Positions 17,261 through 25,795 of a stretch of 50,945 nt of DNA are shown here, one piece after another. The notes under the pieces were generated by a model. It was not told where the DNA came from. It saw nothing but the letters and a program-made list of their open reading frames with translations, and ran no database searches. Origin of the DNA: DATAXP01 sp036272935 (GTDB lineage Bacteria; Planctomycetota; Planctomycetia; Pirellulales; PNKZ01); assembly GCA_036272935.1 (NCBI GenBank), contig DATAXP010000078.1, positions 1 through 50,945 of the forward strand, given 5' to 3'. How positions within the stretch are numbered: position 1 is the stretch's first letter; each line of letters begins with the position of its first letter. The position numbers and the translations under genes were made by a program.

Positions 17261-19243
17261 CTACTTCTCCGCGAAGCGGAAAATCCTGCCCTGCACCGTG
17301 AGGAAGTACACCTCGCCTGCCTGGTCTTCGCCGAAGCTCATCACCGGCGAAATGTTGCCGGCGATCTCGCGGTTGCTGATCACGCGCTTCGTCTCGCGGT
17401 CGTAGGCCAGCGCCCACACGCGCCCGGTCACGTAGTCGGCATACAGATACTTGCCTTGCAGGTCCGGCACCTTCGAGCCGCGGTAGACGTATCCGCCGGT
17501 GATGCTCTTGCCGATGTCGTGGTGATACTCCCAGATCGGATCGATCAGGTTGGGCCGCGGACCCGAGCCGTCGCGGCCGAAACGGTGCATCGATTCGCGC
17601 AGGTTCCAACCGTAGTTGCCGCCCGGCTGCACGACGTTGATCTCCTCCCAAATGTCCTGGCCCACATCGGCTGCCCACAGTGCTCCGGTGGCTCGGTCGA
17701 ACGACATCCGCCAGATGTTGCGCCAACCTTTCGAGTAATTCTCCGGCGCCGCGTCGCTGCGGCCGGCAAAAGGATTGTCTTTCGGGATGGCGTACGCCTT
17801 GCCCGAATCCTGATGATCGACGTCGATGCGCAGGATCGAGCCGAGCAGCGCGGCGGGGTTCTGGCCGTTGCGTTGCGGATCGTCGCGTTTGCCGCCGTCG
17901 CCGAGGCCGACGTACAGATAGCCATCGGGGCCGAACGCGAGCGTGCCGCCGTTATGGTTCCAGTACGGCTGCGGGATGCGCAGGATTTCTTCCTCGCTCG
18001 ACATCTCGGCGAAATCCGGGTTCTTCGGATCGACCCGGAAGCGCGAGATCACCGACAGATGCTCGCCGGCCGTCGACGTGTAGTAGGCGAAAAACTGGCC
18101 GTTCTCGCTGAACTTCGGATGGAAGGCCATGCCCAGAAAGCCTTCCTCGTTCTCGGTGTCTTTGTAGACCACCCGCGGCTTGAGGTCGAAAAACAGCTTC
18201 GCTTCCGACACGGCCTCGTCGGCCGGCAGAATGTACACCCGGCCATACTGCGAGGCAACGAACACCCGCCCGCTGTGATCGCCGGCGTGGGTGAGCACGA
18301 TCGGCCGGGGAATCTCGATTTCGGGCCATGCTTGCCGAATCGCCACGGTACCTAGCGGCGCGGTGTCGACGTCGGTCGGATTGTTGTTCTTCAGTGCGAC
18401 CGTCGAAAGCGTACCCCCTTTCATGTCGGGGACCACCACGTGGCCGGTGCCGTAGTTGATGCAGATATCGGCCGCCGACTGAAACGCGCCGGTCGACAGC
18501 TTCTGCCACGTCTTCGTGCCGACCGGCAACACCGACACATCGCCGGTGAGCCATTGGCTGAGGTACAGGTTGCCGTCGTAGTCGCGCGCCAGACCGTCAG
18601 CACCCAGAAACCCTTCGGCAATCGTCTCGAGCGATCCGTCGGCCAGCTTCACGCGATACACCTTGCCGGCCAGGAAGTCGGCCAGCAGCACGTGCTCCTT
18701 GTCGTCGACCATCACGCCATTGGGCCCCACGAGCGGCGCCCCTTGCGACTGATGCAGCACCGTGGTCACCTTGCCATCGGGAGCGATGCGGAATAACCCG
18801 CCGCCGGCCCCTTTGCGATCGCCGGTGTCGGTCACGTAGACGTTCCCCGTATCGTCGACGTCGATATCGTTCAGAAACAACGGCGGGATGGGGAAGGCCT
18901 CGGCCGCGGCGAACACGCTGACTTTGCCTTCCGGATCGACGCGCACCACGCGCCGCACATCGGTCACCAGGAAGCCGTCTTTCACGGCGACGATCCCCTT
19001 CGGATCGTCCAGCCCGGTGGCGAAAGTCTCGATCTTCCCCGGCTGAACCCGCGCGACGCTGCCGTCGCCCGGCTTGTCGAATTCGCCGATGGTCGTCACG
19101 TAGTAGACGACCGTTTTGCCATCGCCGCCGACGCACACGCTCTCGGGGTTCACCAATCCTTTGACGACCGGTGTCACGGGAGACAGCTCGGCAGCCCCGG
19201 CACGGGCCGAGAGCAACAATACAATAGCGGCGATGCGGATCAT
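17261..19243 (-). CDS. Exported SMP-30/NHL propeller fused to a glucose/sorbosone dehydrogenase (PQQ-type)
   Basis: The 660-residue two-domain protein has a signal peptide (MIRIAAIVLLLSARAGAAEL). Residues about 20-300 form an SMP-30/gluconolactonase-like six-bladed propeller (PLFLNDIDVDDTGNVYVTDT, GPNGVMVDDKEHVLLADF). Residues about 310-660 match soluble PQQ-dependent sugar dehydrogenases: EEGFLGMAFHPKFSENG, the catalytic-His segment YWNHNGGTLAFGPDGYLYVG, GLGDGG, and QPGGNYGWNLRE. It probably oxidises an aldose in the periplasm. An oxidase and lactonase-type pair in one chain would give lactone formation and hydrolysis, but this is inference. Calcium and PQQ ligands were not checked residue by residue. 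Confidence 0.85.
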   Translation of the reverse strand: MIRIAAIVLLLSARAGAAELSPVTPVVKGLVNPESVCVGGDGKTVVYYVTTIGEFDKPGDGSVARVQPGKIETFATGLDDPKGIVAVKDGFLVTDVRRVVRVDPEGKVSVFAAAEAFPIPPLFLNDIDVDDTGNVYVTDTGDRKGAGGGLFRIAPDGKVTTVLHQSQGAPLVGPNGVMVDDKEHVLLADFLAGKVYRVKLADGSLETIAEGFLGADGLARDYDGNLYLSQWLTGDVSVLPVGTKTWQKLSTGAFQSAADICINYGTGHVVVPDMKGGTLSTVALKNNNPTDVDTAPLGTVAIRQAWPEIEIPRPIVLTHAGDHSGRVFVASQYGRVYILPADEAVSEAKLFFDLKPRVVYKDTENEEGFLGMAFHPKFSENGQFFAYYTSTAGEHLSVISRFRVDPKNPDFAEMSSEEEILRIPQPYWNHNGGTLAFGPDGYLYVGLGDGGKRDDPQRNGQNPAALLGSILRIDVDHQDSGKAYAIPKDNPFAGRSDAAPENYSKGWRNIWRMSFDRATGALWAADVGQDIWEEINVVQPGGNYGWNLRESMHRFGRDGSGPRPNLIDPIWEYHHDIGKSITGGYVYRGSKVPDLQGKYLYADYVTGRVWALAYDRETKRVISNREIAGNISPVMSFGEDQAGEVYFLTVQGRIFRFAEK

Positions 19244-19321
19244 GGGCGGCGAAGCCTGTGCAAGACGCGGAGCAGGGATGTCCCACGAATTTAATCAGGC
19301 GGCCAGGCGATTGCCACCGGG

Positions 19322-19398
19322 AAGCAGTTAGCAATCAGCTTTCAGCTCTGACGAACTATTTTGCCGGCTAGTCGCTAATTGCTGACCGCTAACTGCTT
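19322..19398. repeat. AAGCAGTTAGC inverted repeat next to the response regulator stop
   Basis: The arm at 19322-19339 pairs with 19381-19398 with two mismatches over 18 bases. The whole element is built of short words (AGTTAGC, AATCAGC, CTGACCGC). It ends at the stop codon of the response regulator gene (19398-19400), so it lies in the 3' untranslated region and could stabilise or end that transcript. Confidence 0.7.
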
Positions 19399-20045
19399 TA
19401 CTTCAGGTGAATGATCCCGCGCTGCATGGCGATTGTCACGGCGTGCGTGCGATCGGTGGCGCCGAGCTTGGCAATGATGTTCTGCACGTGGATCTTTACC
19501 GTGCCGCTTGCCTTGCCCAGCTTGGCGGCGATCTCTTTGTTCGCCAGTCCCTGGGCCACCAGCGTCAGCACTTCGATCTCGCGCGGCGTGAGTGGCACCT
19601 GCGGGAAGTACTCGCTTAGCCGCTCGGCCACCTCGGGCGAGATCAACCGCTTGCCCGAGTGTACCTGCCGGATGGCGTTGAGCACTTCCGAGTGCACGGT
19701 TTCCTTGAGCAGGTAGCCGCGCACCCCCGCTTCGAGCGCCCGGTAAATGTCCTGGTCGCCGTCGAAGCTGGTGAGCGCGATGATCTTCGCCTCCGGCATC
19801 TCGGCACGGATGCGCTTGACCGCCGCGATGCCGTCGAGCTCCGGCATCCGCAGGTCCATCAGGATCACATCGGGCTTGTGCCGGCGGACCACGTCGAGGG
19901 CTTCGCGGCCGTTGCCCGCCTCGGCCACGAGCTTCATATCGCGCTCGTTGCCCAGGATCGAAGCGATCCCCTTGCGCACCAGCGGATGATCGTCCACACA
20001 GACGACACGGATGACTTCTTGGACTGGTGCGGCTGAGGAGGGCAT
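19398..20045 (-). CDS. NarL/FixJ-family response regulator
   Basis: The 215-residue two-component regulator has a receiver domain at about 12-130, with acidic pair Asp18-Asp19, phospho-acceptor Asp64 in ILMDLRMP, Thr/Ser in ALTSFDG and Lys114 in YLLKET. A LuxR-type helix-turn-helix follows at about 150-210 (LTPREIEVLTLVAQGLANKEIA, then GTVKIHVQNIIAKLGA). All key receiver residues are present, so it should be phosphorylation-competent. No histidine kinase gene lies in the window, making it an orphan here. The start at 20045 gives a short nonconserved leader; the next methionine is too far in. Confidence 0.94.
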   Translation of the reverse strand: MPSSAAPVQEVIRVVCVDDHPLVRKGIASILGNERDMKLVAEAGNGREALDVVRRHKPDVILMDLRMPELDGIAAVKRIRAEMPEAKIIALTSFDGDQDIYRALEAGVRGYLLKETVHSEVLNAIRQVHSGKRLISPEVAERLSEYFPQVPLTPREIEVLTLVAQGLANKEIAAKLGKASGTVKIHVQNIIAKLGATDRTHAVTIAMQRGIIHLK

Positions 20046-20207
20046 CGCATTGCTATTCTACTCTCGCCGGCAAGCGGCGGGGCCAGTCTTAGTGACAGTC
20101 GAGGAAAAATCGAGTAGCTTGGCTTGCGTCGCCGCCCCACGAAGCGCCGAATAGCGAAAAGCACGGCCGCGACCAAGTGGCGTGGCCACGAGGTGCCACG
20201 CGCGCAT

Positions 20208-20281
<74 letters not shown>

Positions 20282-20351
20282 GTCGACCCGTCGCGACAAC
20301 GGGTCGTGTCCGCACTGGTTGGACGCCGAAGTATAATTCGGTAAGGTGGTG

Positions 20352-20585
20352 ATGGCGGAGTACACGATTTTATACGATGCCGAGAGATTGGAGAAATTGA
20401 CTCATCACGGCGTTACCATCGACGAGTTTCAACAGGTCATCAACAGTCCGTCGCGGGTTGAAAAGAGTCGCACATCCGACAACATGATTGCCTTCGGACT
20501 GACGGCCGACAATCGGCGTCTCGCCTGCGTCTACGAGATCGTCGACGAAGCTCACATCTACGTGGTTACTGCCTTTGAGGTGTAG
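20352..20585 (+). CDS. Small BrnT/DUF4258-like toxin candidate
   Basis: The 77-residue protein begins AEYTILYDAERLEKLTHHGV after its initial Met and ends with ACVYEIVDEAHIYVVTAFEV. A His-Gly-Val after an N-terminal helix, a central NMIAFGLTADNRRL and a terminal TA-x-EV strand are the general pattern of BrnT/DUF4258 small toxins. ATG 20352 is chosen over GTG 20346 because AAGGTGG lies directly upstream. A basic 57-residue gene starts two bases after its stop, giving a two-gene operon of toxin-antitoxin layout. The toxin role is inferred from family resemblance and context only. Confidence 0.6.
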   Translation: MAEYTILYDAERLEKLTHHGVTIDEFQQVINSPSRVEKSRTSDNMIAFGLTADNRRLACVYEIVDEAHIYVVTAFEV

Positions 20586-20587
20586 CA

Positions 20588-20761
20588 ATGGCCGAGAAAA
20601 AAACTTTTAAGCTGAAGAAGGTGGCCGCGACGCGTGAGAGCCGGCAGCGCCATCGTAAGGCGCTCGCCGCCATTGAAAAGGAAAAGGCCGAGATCCTTGC
20701 TCGTGGACGCGAGGTATTTGCAGACCACGCCTCTGTTCACGCTCGCGCAAAGCGGTCCTAA
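20588..20761 (+). CDS. Small basic partner of the BrnT/DUF4258-like gene (antitoxin candidate)
   Basis: A 57-codon frame opens at ATG 20588, two bases after the preceding stop, and ends at TAA 20759-20761. It begins MAEKKTFKLKKVAATRESRQ and is dominated by Lys, Arg, Glu and Ala, predicting one long charged helix. Spacing and direction indicate cotranscription with the upstream gene. The composition differs from the ribbon-helix-helix antitoxin BrnA, so if it is an antitoxin it is of another type. It ends 31 bp before the stop of the convergent RND gene. Confidence 0.6.
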   Translation: MAEKKTFKLKKVAATRESRQRHRKALAAIEKEKAEILARGREVFADHASVHARAKRS

Positions 20762-20792
20762 GTCGACTGCACCCAGAAGAATCGGTAACGCT

Positions 20793-23700
20793 CTAGGAAT
20801 GTGCCGTTGCGACCGCGGTCTTCGGTTGCTTGTCGCGGACCAGCAGCGAGTACAGCGCCGGCAGAACGAACAGCGTCGCCGGTTCGCCGGCCAGCAGGCC
20901 GCCGAGGATCGCGCGGGCCAGTGGGGCGTTGGCCTCGCTGCCGCGTTCCCAGGCAATGGCTGCCGGAATCATGGCGAAGAACGCCGCCAGTGCCGTCATC
21001 GTGACCGGGCGCACGCGGATGCTCGCCGCCTTGCGGATCGCCTCGGTCGGCGACAGCCCTTCGTGCCGCCGCAGCTCCTGGGCAAAATCGGTCATCAGCA
21101 CCGTGTTCGCCACCTTGATCCCCACGACGAAGATGATCCCCAAGAGCGACTGCACGTTCAGCGCGGTGCCGGTGAAGTAGAGCACCGGCAGCACGCCGCC
21201 CAGCGAGATGGGCACCACGAGCATCACGGTCAGCGGCACGATCCACGAACGGTCGAGCCCGACCATCAGGAAGTACATCAGCACGCTGGCAAGCACCAGT
21301 CCCAGGCTCAGGCTTTTGAACGTGTCCTGCATCCGGGCGTACTCGCCGCTGAGGATGATCTTCGAGCCCTTGAGCGTCGTGGTGCCATCCCCCTTGGGAT
21401 CGTACGGGGCCCAAAAACCGTCGGCGGCGTTGAGCTTGCCGTGCTTTTCGAGCAGCCGGCTTACGTCGTCCGAGACGTGCCCCAGGTCGCGGTGCTCGAT
21501 GTTCATCGTCAGCTCGATCGTGGGCTGGATGTTGTAGTGCGTGATCTCCGACGGCACGTTGTTGCGCGTGAGCGTGGCGACCGAGCGCAGCGGCACCGGC
21601 TGCAACTGCTTGGGGCTCGTGACTGGAATATCCAACAGCGTGTCGATCGACTGGATGTCGTGCTCCGGATACTGCACGCCGACGAAGTACTGGTTGTGGC
21701 TGGCCGGGTCGATCCAGAAATTCGTCTTGTTGAACGAGATGCTCGAGTTGCACGCCGCCACCACGTTGCGCATCACGTCGGCCTGCGTCAGCCCCAAGTC
21801 GGCCGCCTTCGCGCGATCGACGTTGATGACGAACTGTGGATAGTTCATCCGCTGGATGATCCGCGCGTCGACGATGCCGTTGACTTCGCCCAGATCGCGC
21901 TTGATGTTCTCGGCCACCTGGTAGCAGGCCTTCTGATCCTTGCCGACGACGCGCACCGTCAGCGGCGACGACTTCCCCTCGTTCAGCGCGCCGCGCACCA
22001 TGCCGCCGGCGTCGAACGAGAAATCCAGGTCGGCGTACTTGCGGTTCGACACCAGCCCGGCACGCAGCGTGGCCACGTACTCTTGCGCACTGTGGCTGCG
22101 ATGCTCGCGCAACTGCACCTTGACCACGCCGTCCATCGGGCCGGCGTTGGGCGTGTAGGCGGCCGACCAGTCGGGCGTCACGCCCATTTCCGAGACGATC
22201 AGGTCGAAATCGTGCGGGTCGATCGTTTCGCGCACGAATTTTTCGACGGCCGCAATCCGCTCTTCGGTCACTTCGATGCGCGTGCCGGTCGGCGCCCGGA
22301 CGGCAATCTCGAATGCTCCGGCGTCGACTTCAGGGAAAAACTCGCGCCGCAGGCGTGGGCCGATCGCCACAACCGCACCGATCAACAGCGCGAAGCCGAC
22401 GCCGACCGTTAATCCACGGTGTCGCAGCGTCCAGTTCAATCCGCGCACGTACCAGCCGATGCCCCGATCGATCAGCCGTTCCCAGGCAGCGAACGCCCGG
22501 CTGAACGGGTTCCGCGATGGGGCCGCATGGGCGTCATGCGCGGCGTGCGGCTTCAGCAACAGCGCGCTGAACGACGGCACTAGGCTGCGCGACAACAGGT
22601 AGGCGGCAATCATCGCCAGGGCCACGGCCAAGGCCATCGGCTGGAACAGGAACTTGCCCATCCCCGGCACCAGCACCAGCGGCGTGAGCACCAGGAACGT
22701 GCACAGCGTGCTCACCAGCTCGGGCATCGCCACTTCGCTCGCCCCCAGATACGCGGCCTGGGTCGGCTCTACGCCCATCGCCAGGTGCCGTTGCGTGTTC
22801 TCCAGGCAGATGATCGCGCTATCGACCAGCGGGCCGATCGCCAGGGCCAGCCCGGCCAGCGTCATCACGTTGATCGTCTGCCCCAGGCCGTACAGGCAGA
22901 TGATCGCCGCCAGGACCGACAGCGGAATGGTGAACACGGCAATCAGCGTCATCCGCCACTGGCCCAGGAACAGCAGGATCACCAGCGAGCACAGGCCGGC
23001 TCCCAGCGCTCCTTCCTGGGCCAGCGCGGCAATCGAGTTTCGCACGTAGACCGACTGGTCCATCACGATCTTCAGCACAATCTCAGGTTTGCTTAGCCGC
23101 GACTCGATGTCGGGCAGCGCCTTGCGCAGCGTGTTCACCACGGTCAACGTGCTGGTGCCGGGCTGCCGATACACCGGCACATACACCTGCCGGCGACCGT
23201 CGACGCGCACCACGCTGGTCTGGATGAATGATGAATCCTGCGGCAGCGCCACGTCGCGCAGGAACGCCGAGTTGCCCGACTGGCTGCGGAGCGGGATGTC
23301 GCCCATGCGCTCGACCAGGTCGAACAGCGAGTTGCTCCCCACGGCGTAATCGTAATCGCCAAGCTTGATGCTGCCGTTGGGCAGAAAGACGTTGAAGCTG
23401 TCGGTCGCCCGCATCACGTCGGTCGGCGCGAGTTGCCGGGCCTGCATGCGGATGCGATCGAGGTACATCATGATCGAGCGAATCTTGCCGCCGAACACCA
23501 CCGGCGCAACCGCGCCGGGGTTGCTCATCACCATCGGTCGCACGTCGTAGCGGGCCACGTCGTACAGCGTCTGCTCGGTCTGCGTCGGGCTGTTGAGTGC
23601 CACCAGGCACACCGGCACCGTCCCCGTCGGATCGAACGGCATGATCACCGGCGGCAGCGTCCCCGGCGGCAGCGTGGGGATTTCCAACGTTGCCAAGGCG

Positions 23701-24029
23701 TTGATCTGCGTCAGCGATTCGGCACGGTCGGCGTCGGTCTGAAAATAGTTGCGGATGACGCTCACGCCTTGGATCGATCGCGATTCCAACCGGGCCATCC
23801 CCGCCGCCTGCGACGTGCCGCGCTCCATGCGGCTGGTGATCGACTTCTCGACATCCTCGGCCGGCAGACCACGATAGAACGTGAGCGTCTGCGTCGCCGG
23901 ACTTTTGAACACCGGCAGAATGTCGACCGGAATTCGATCGAGCACGATGAAGCCCAGCAGCAGCAGGGCCAGCGCCATCACCGTGACGGCAAAGGGATTC
24001 TTGAGCGACGCGCGAATCAGACCATTCAT
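20793..24029 (-). CDS. RND efflux transporter permease subunit with altered proton-relay residues
   Basis: The 1078-residue inner-membrane pump is of the usual length and has two repeated halves, each with a large periplasmic loop. TM1 is VTVMALALLLLGFIVLDRIPVD. Later helices include LCSLVILLFLGQWRMTLIAV and IGPLVDSAIICLENTQRHL. In AcrB the TM4 pair is Asp407-Asp408; here it is Asp403-Ser404. The TM10 segment GIKVANTVLMTDFA lacks the AcrB Lys940 equivalent. A VD-x-A layout resembles CusA-type pumps, so proton coupling may differ from AcrB. The membrane fusion partner is encoded 60 bp upstream (24090). No outer-membrane factor gene is in the window, and the substrate is unknown. Confidence 0.92.
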   Translation of the reverse strand: MNGLIRASLKNPFAVTVMALALLLLGFIVLDRIPVDILPVFKSPATQTLTFYRGLPAEDVEKSITSRMERGTSQAAGMARLESRSIQGVSVIRNYFQTDADRAESLTQINALATLEIPTLPPGTLPPVIMPFDPTGTVPVCLVALNSPTQTEQTLYDVARYDVRPMVMSNPGAVAPVVFGGKIRSIMMYLDRIRMQARQLAPTDVMRATDSFNVFLPNGSIKLGDYDYAVGSNSLFDLVERMGDIPLRSQSGNSAFLRDVALPQDSSFIQTSVVRVDGRRQVYVPVYRQPGTSTLTVVNTLRKALPDIESRLSKPEIVLKIVMDQSVYVRNSIAALAQEGALGAGLCSLVILLFLGQWRMTLIAVFTIPLSVLAAIICLYGLGQTINVMTLAGLALAIGPLVDSAIICLENTQRHLAMGVEPTQAAYLGASEVAMPELVSTLCTFLVLTPLVLVPGMGKFLFQPMALAVALAMIAAYLLSRSLVPSFSALLLKPHAAHDAHAAPSRNPFSRAFAAWERLIDRGIGWYVRGLNWTLRHRGLTVGVGFALLIGAVVAIGPRLRREFFPEVDAGAFEIAVRAPTGTRIEVTEERIAAVEKFVRETIDPHDFDLIVSEMGVTPDWSAAYTPNAGPMDGVVKVQLREHRSHSAQEYVATLRAGLVSNRKYADLDFSFDAGGMVRGALNEGKSSPLTVRVVGKDQKACYQVAENIKRDLGEVNGIVDARIIQRMNYPQFVINVDRAKAADLGLTQADVMRNVVAACNSSISFNKTNFWIDPASHNQYFVGVQYPEHDIQSIDTLLDIPVTSPKQLQPVPLRSVATLTRNNVPSEITHYNIQPTIELTMNIEHRDLGHVSDDVSRLLEKHGKLNAADGFWAPYDPKGDGTTTLKGSKIILSGEYARMQDTFKSLSLGLVLASVLMYFLMVGLDRSWIVPLTVMLVVPISLGGVLPVLYFTGTALNVQSLLGIIFVVGIKVANTVLMTDFAQELRRHEGLSPTEAIRKAASIRVRPVTMTALAAFFAMIPAAIAWERGSEANAPLARAILGGLLAGEPATLFVLPALYSLLVRDKQPKTAVATAHS

Positions 24030-24089
24030 GGGGCAAGTTCAGGCAGAGCGGAGGAAAGGCGGGACAAGCAAAGGCGGCAGGCGGGAAGA

Positions 24090-25478
24090 TTAATGGCCGG
24101 ACTTTTGGGCCACCGGCGCGGCGACCGCCTCGACCGCCAGGCCGTCGATCAGGCTGCTCGGCGGCTTGAGCACCACGCGGTCGCTCGTTGTCAGGCCTTG
24201 TTTGACTTCAATCAGCACGCCGGTGTCCTTGCCGGTTTCGATCGTCGTGAGCCGCACCTTGCCCTGCTCGACCACGTACACTTTTGCCTGGTTCGCACGC
24301 ACATCGCTGATCACGCATGCGGAAGGGATCGTCACTCCGGGCGAGGCTTTTTCCAGCTCGATCTCGACCTGGCCGTACATGCCGTCGCGGAGGATGCCGT
24401 CGGTGTTCGGCACGTCGATCTCGACGCGCATCGTGCGCGACTCGGGATTCTCCGAAGCCGAAACTCGCGCCACCTTGCCGGTGAATTTTTGCCCCGGCAG
24501 CGCGTCGAACACAATCGTCGCCTCGTCGCCAGGCTGCGTGAACGGCACGTCGCGATCGGGCACCTGCACCACGATCCGCATCAGGTCGATGCGATCGACC
24601 GCCAGCAGCGGCTGGTGCTCGCTCTGGTCGGCCGAGCGAATGAACGCGCCAGGATGAAAGTTCCGTTCCGTCACCACGCCGTCGTACGGCGAAACGATCT
24701 TTGTATAGTCGAGCAGCACGCCTGTGCGCGCCACCGTGGCTTGCACCACGTCGATCTTGGCCTTGGCCACCAGCAAATCAGCTTCGGCGCGACGCACCTT
24801 GGCGGCCGCGGCAGCCGCCTGCTGCCGCGCGCTGATCACCGTGCTGCGAGCCGCTAGTTCGGCGGCGCCGGCGGCGTTCAATTGATCGAGCTTCTCGTCG
24901 ACCAGCCGCTCCTCGACGCTCTTGAGCGAATGCAGGTTGCGGATGCGATCGTACGCCTTCTCCCGGAACTCGCGCTCCGACGTGGCGCGCTTCACATGCG
25001 CCTCGGCCTCGGCGATCAGCGCCTCGGCAGCTTTCTGCTCGGCCTCGGCGCTGGCGATCGCGGCCTGGGACTGCACCACTTCGGCTTCCGCCTGGCGAAG
25101 TTGCCCCTGGTCGCGCAGCAGCTCCTGGGCCAACTCGGGAATGTCGATCTCGGCAAGCACCTGGCCACGCTTCACTACCGAGCCAATATCGACCGCCTGG
25201 CTCTTCAGATAACCCGAGACCTTGGCGTACAACCCTGCCGACTGAAACGAGTGGGCCGAACCCGGTTGCACAGTCTTGCGCACGATGCCGCCGGGCGTTG
25301 GTGCAATGGTTTCGACGCGGATCGCGGAAGCTGACTGCTCCCCGGGCTGCGCATGCTCGGCTGCGGCCGCATGGGCCAAAGCCGCCGGATGACCATGCGG
25401 CAACAGTGCGAAGCCGCCGGCAACAGTCGCCAAGCCAGCAACGCCGCCAATCCACCATAACTTTTTGATATGAAACAT
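24090..25478 (-). CDS. RND efflux membrane fusion protein (HlyD/AcrA family)
   Basis: The 462-residue periplasmic adaptor is anchored by an N-terminal helix (LWWIGGVAGLATVAGGFALL). It shows the lipoyl half-motif AGLYAKVSGYLKSQAVDIGS (about 81-100), a long alanine/glutamate-rich coiled-coil hairpin (about 110-250), the returning lipoyl half IVSPYDGVVTERNFHPGAFI, and a beta-barrel with GQKFTGKVARVSASENPESR. It is cotranscribed with the pump gene downstream. The hairpin is longer than in minimal adaptors, as in those that contact a TolC-like channel. The promoter is presumably in 25479-25795, which holds a paired direct repeat. Confidence 0.93.
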   Translation of the reverse strand: MFHIKKLWWIGGVAGLATVAGGFALLPHGHPAALAHAAAAEHAQPGEQSASAIRVETIAPTPGGIVRKTVQPGSAHSFQSAGLYAKVSGYLKSQAVDIGSVVKRGQVLAEIDIPELAQELLRDQGQLRQAEAEVVQSQAAIASAEAEQKAAEALIAEAEAHVKRATSEREFREKAYDRIRNLHSLKSVEERLVDEKLDQLNAAGAAELAARSTVISARQQAAAAAAKVRRAEADLLVAKAKIDVVQATVARTGVLLDYTKIVSPYDGVVTERNFHPGAFIRSADQSEHQPLLAVDRIDLMRIVVQVPDRDVPFTQPGDEATIVFDALPGQKFTGKVARVSASENPESRTMRVEIDVPNTDGILRDGMYGQVEIELEKASPGVTIPSACVISDVRANQAKVYVVEQGKVRLTTIETGKDTGVLIEVKQGLTTSDRVVLKPPSSLIDGLAVEAVAAPVAQKSGH

Positions 25479-25795
25479 TTTGCTGCGATGCGTCGGTTGG
25501 TCGGAGCGGCGGGTCGCGCTAATGCGTGTCTTCTAAACCTATACAGTAACGACTAGCACTGGGGAGGGTTTATTCTAACAATTCCCTAACAATTTCGAGA
25601 CAAACATTTTCCTGGCAAATCCGCGTGAACCGGGGGCGAACCTCAGTCGGCCGCCGCGAGGCCTGCTCGCTGGGCGACGCATTCGCGCAGCCGGACGCAC
25701 TCGCGCAGACGCTGGACCATCAACTTAGAGGCTTCGGCCCGGTTGAACTGCGTGCTGGGCAGTTGCGTCAACCACCGAGCGCAGGGCTTGTTGCG
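25479..25795. other. 317-bp gap upstream of the efflux operon
   Basis: Positions 25500-25620 are the most AT-rich in the neighbourhood and hold a direct repeat at 25575-25594, so this is the likely promoter region of the efflux operon on the minus strand. The part at 25643-25795 (minus) continues the frame of the DUF1501 gene beyond its TGA for 50 codons without a start codon at its head and has protein-like composition (for example FNRAEASKLMVQRLRE). It may be chance, or the trace of a small or fused gene. Confidence 0.5.
25575..25594 (-). promoter_or_regulatory. Paired 9-bp direct repeat, 11-bp period, upstream of the efflux operon
   Basis: On the minus strand AATTGTTAG occurs twice with two bases between copies, a spacing of one helical turn. 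It lies about 97-116 bp before the adaptor start. Such spacing is typical of sites bound by tandem dimers, for example OmpR-family regulators. No regulator gene is adjacent. Confidence 0.45.

Noticed and set aside
20634..22412. Long plus-strand frame (592 codons) opposite the RND pump gene
   Set aside because: Shadow of a clear transporter gene; composition is dominated by Arg, His, Gln and Val with no motifs.
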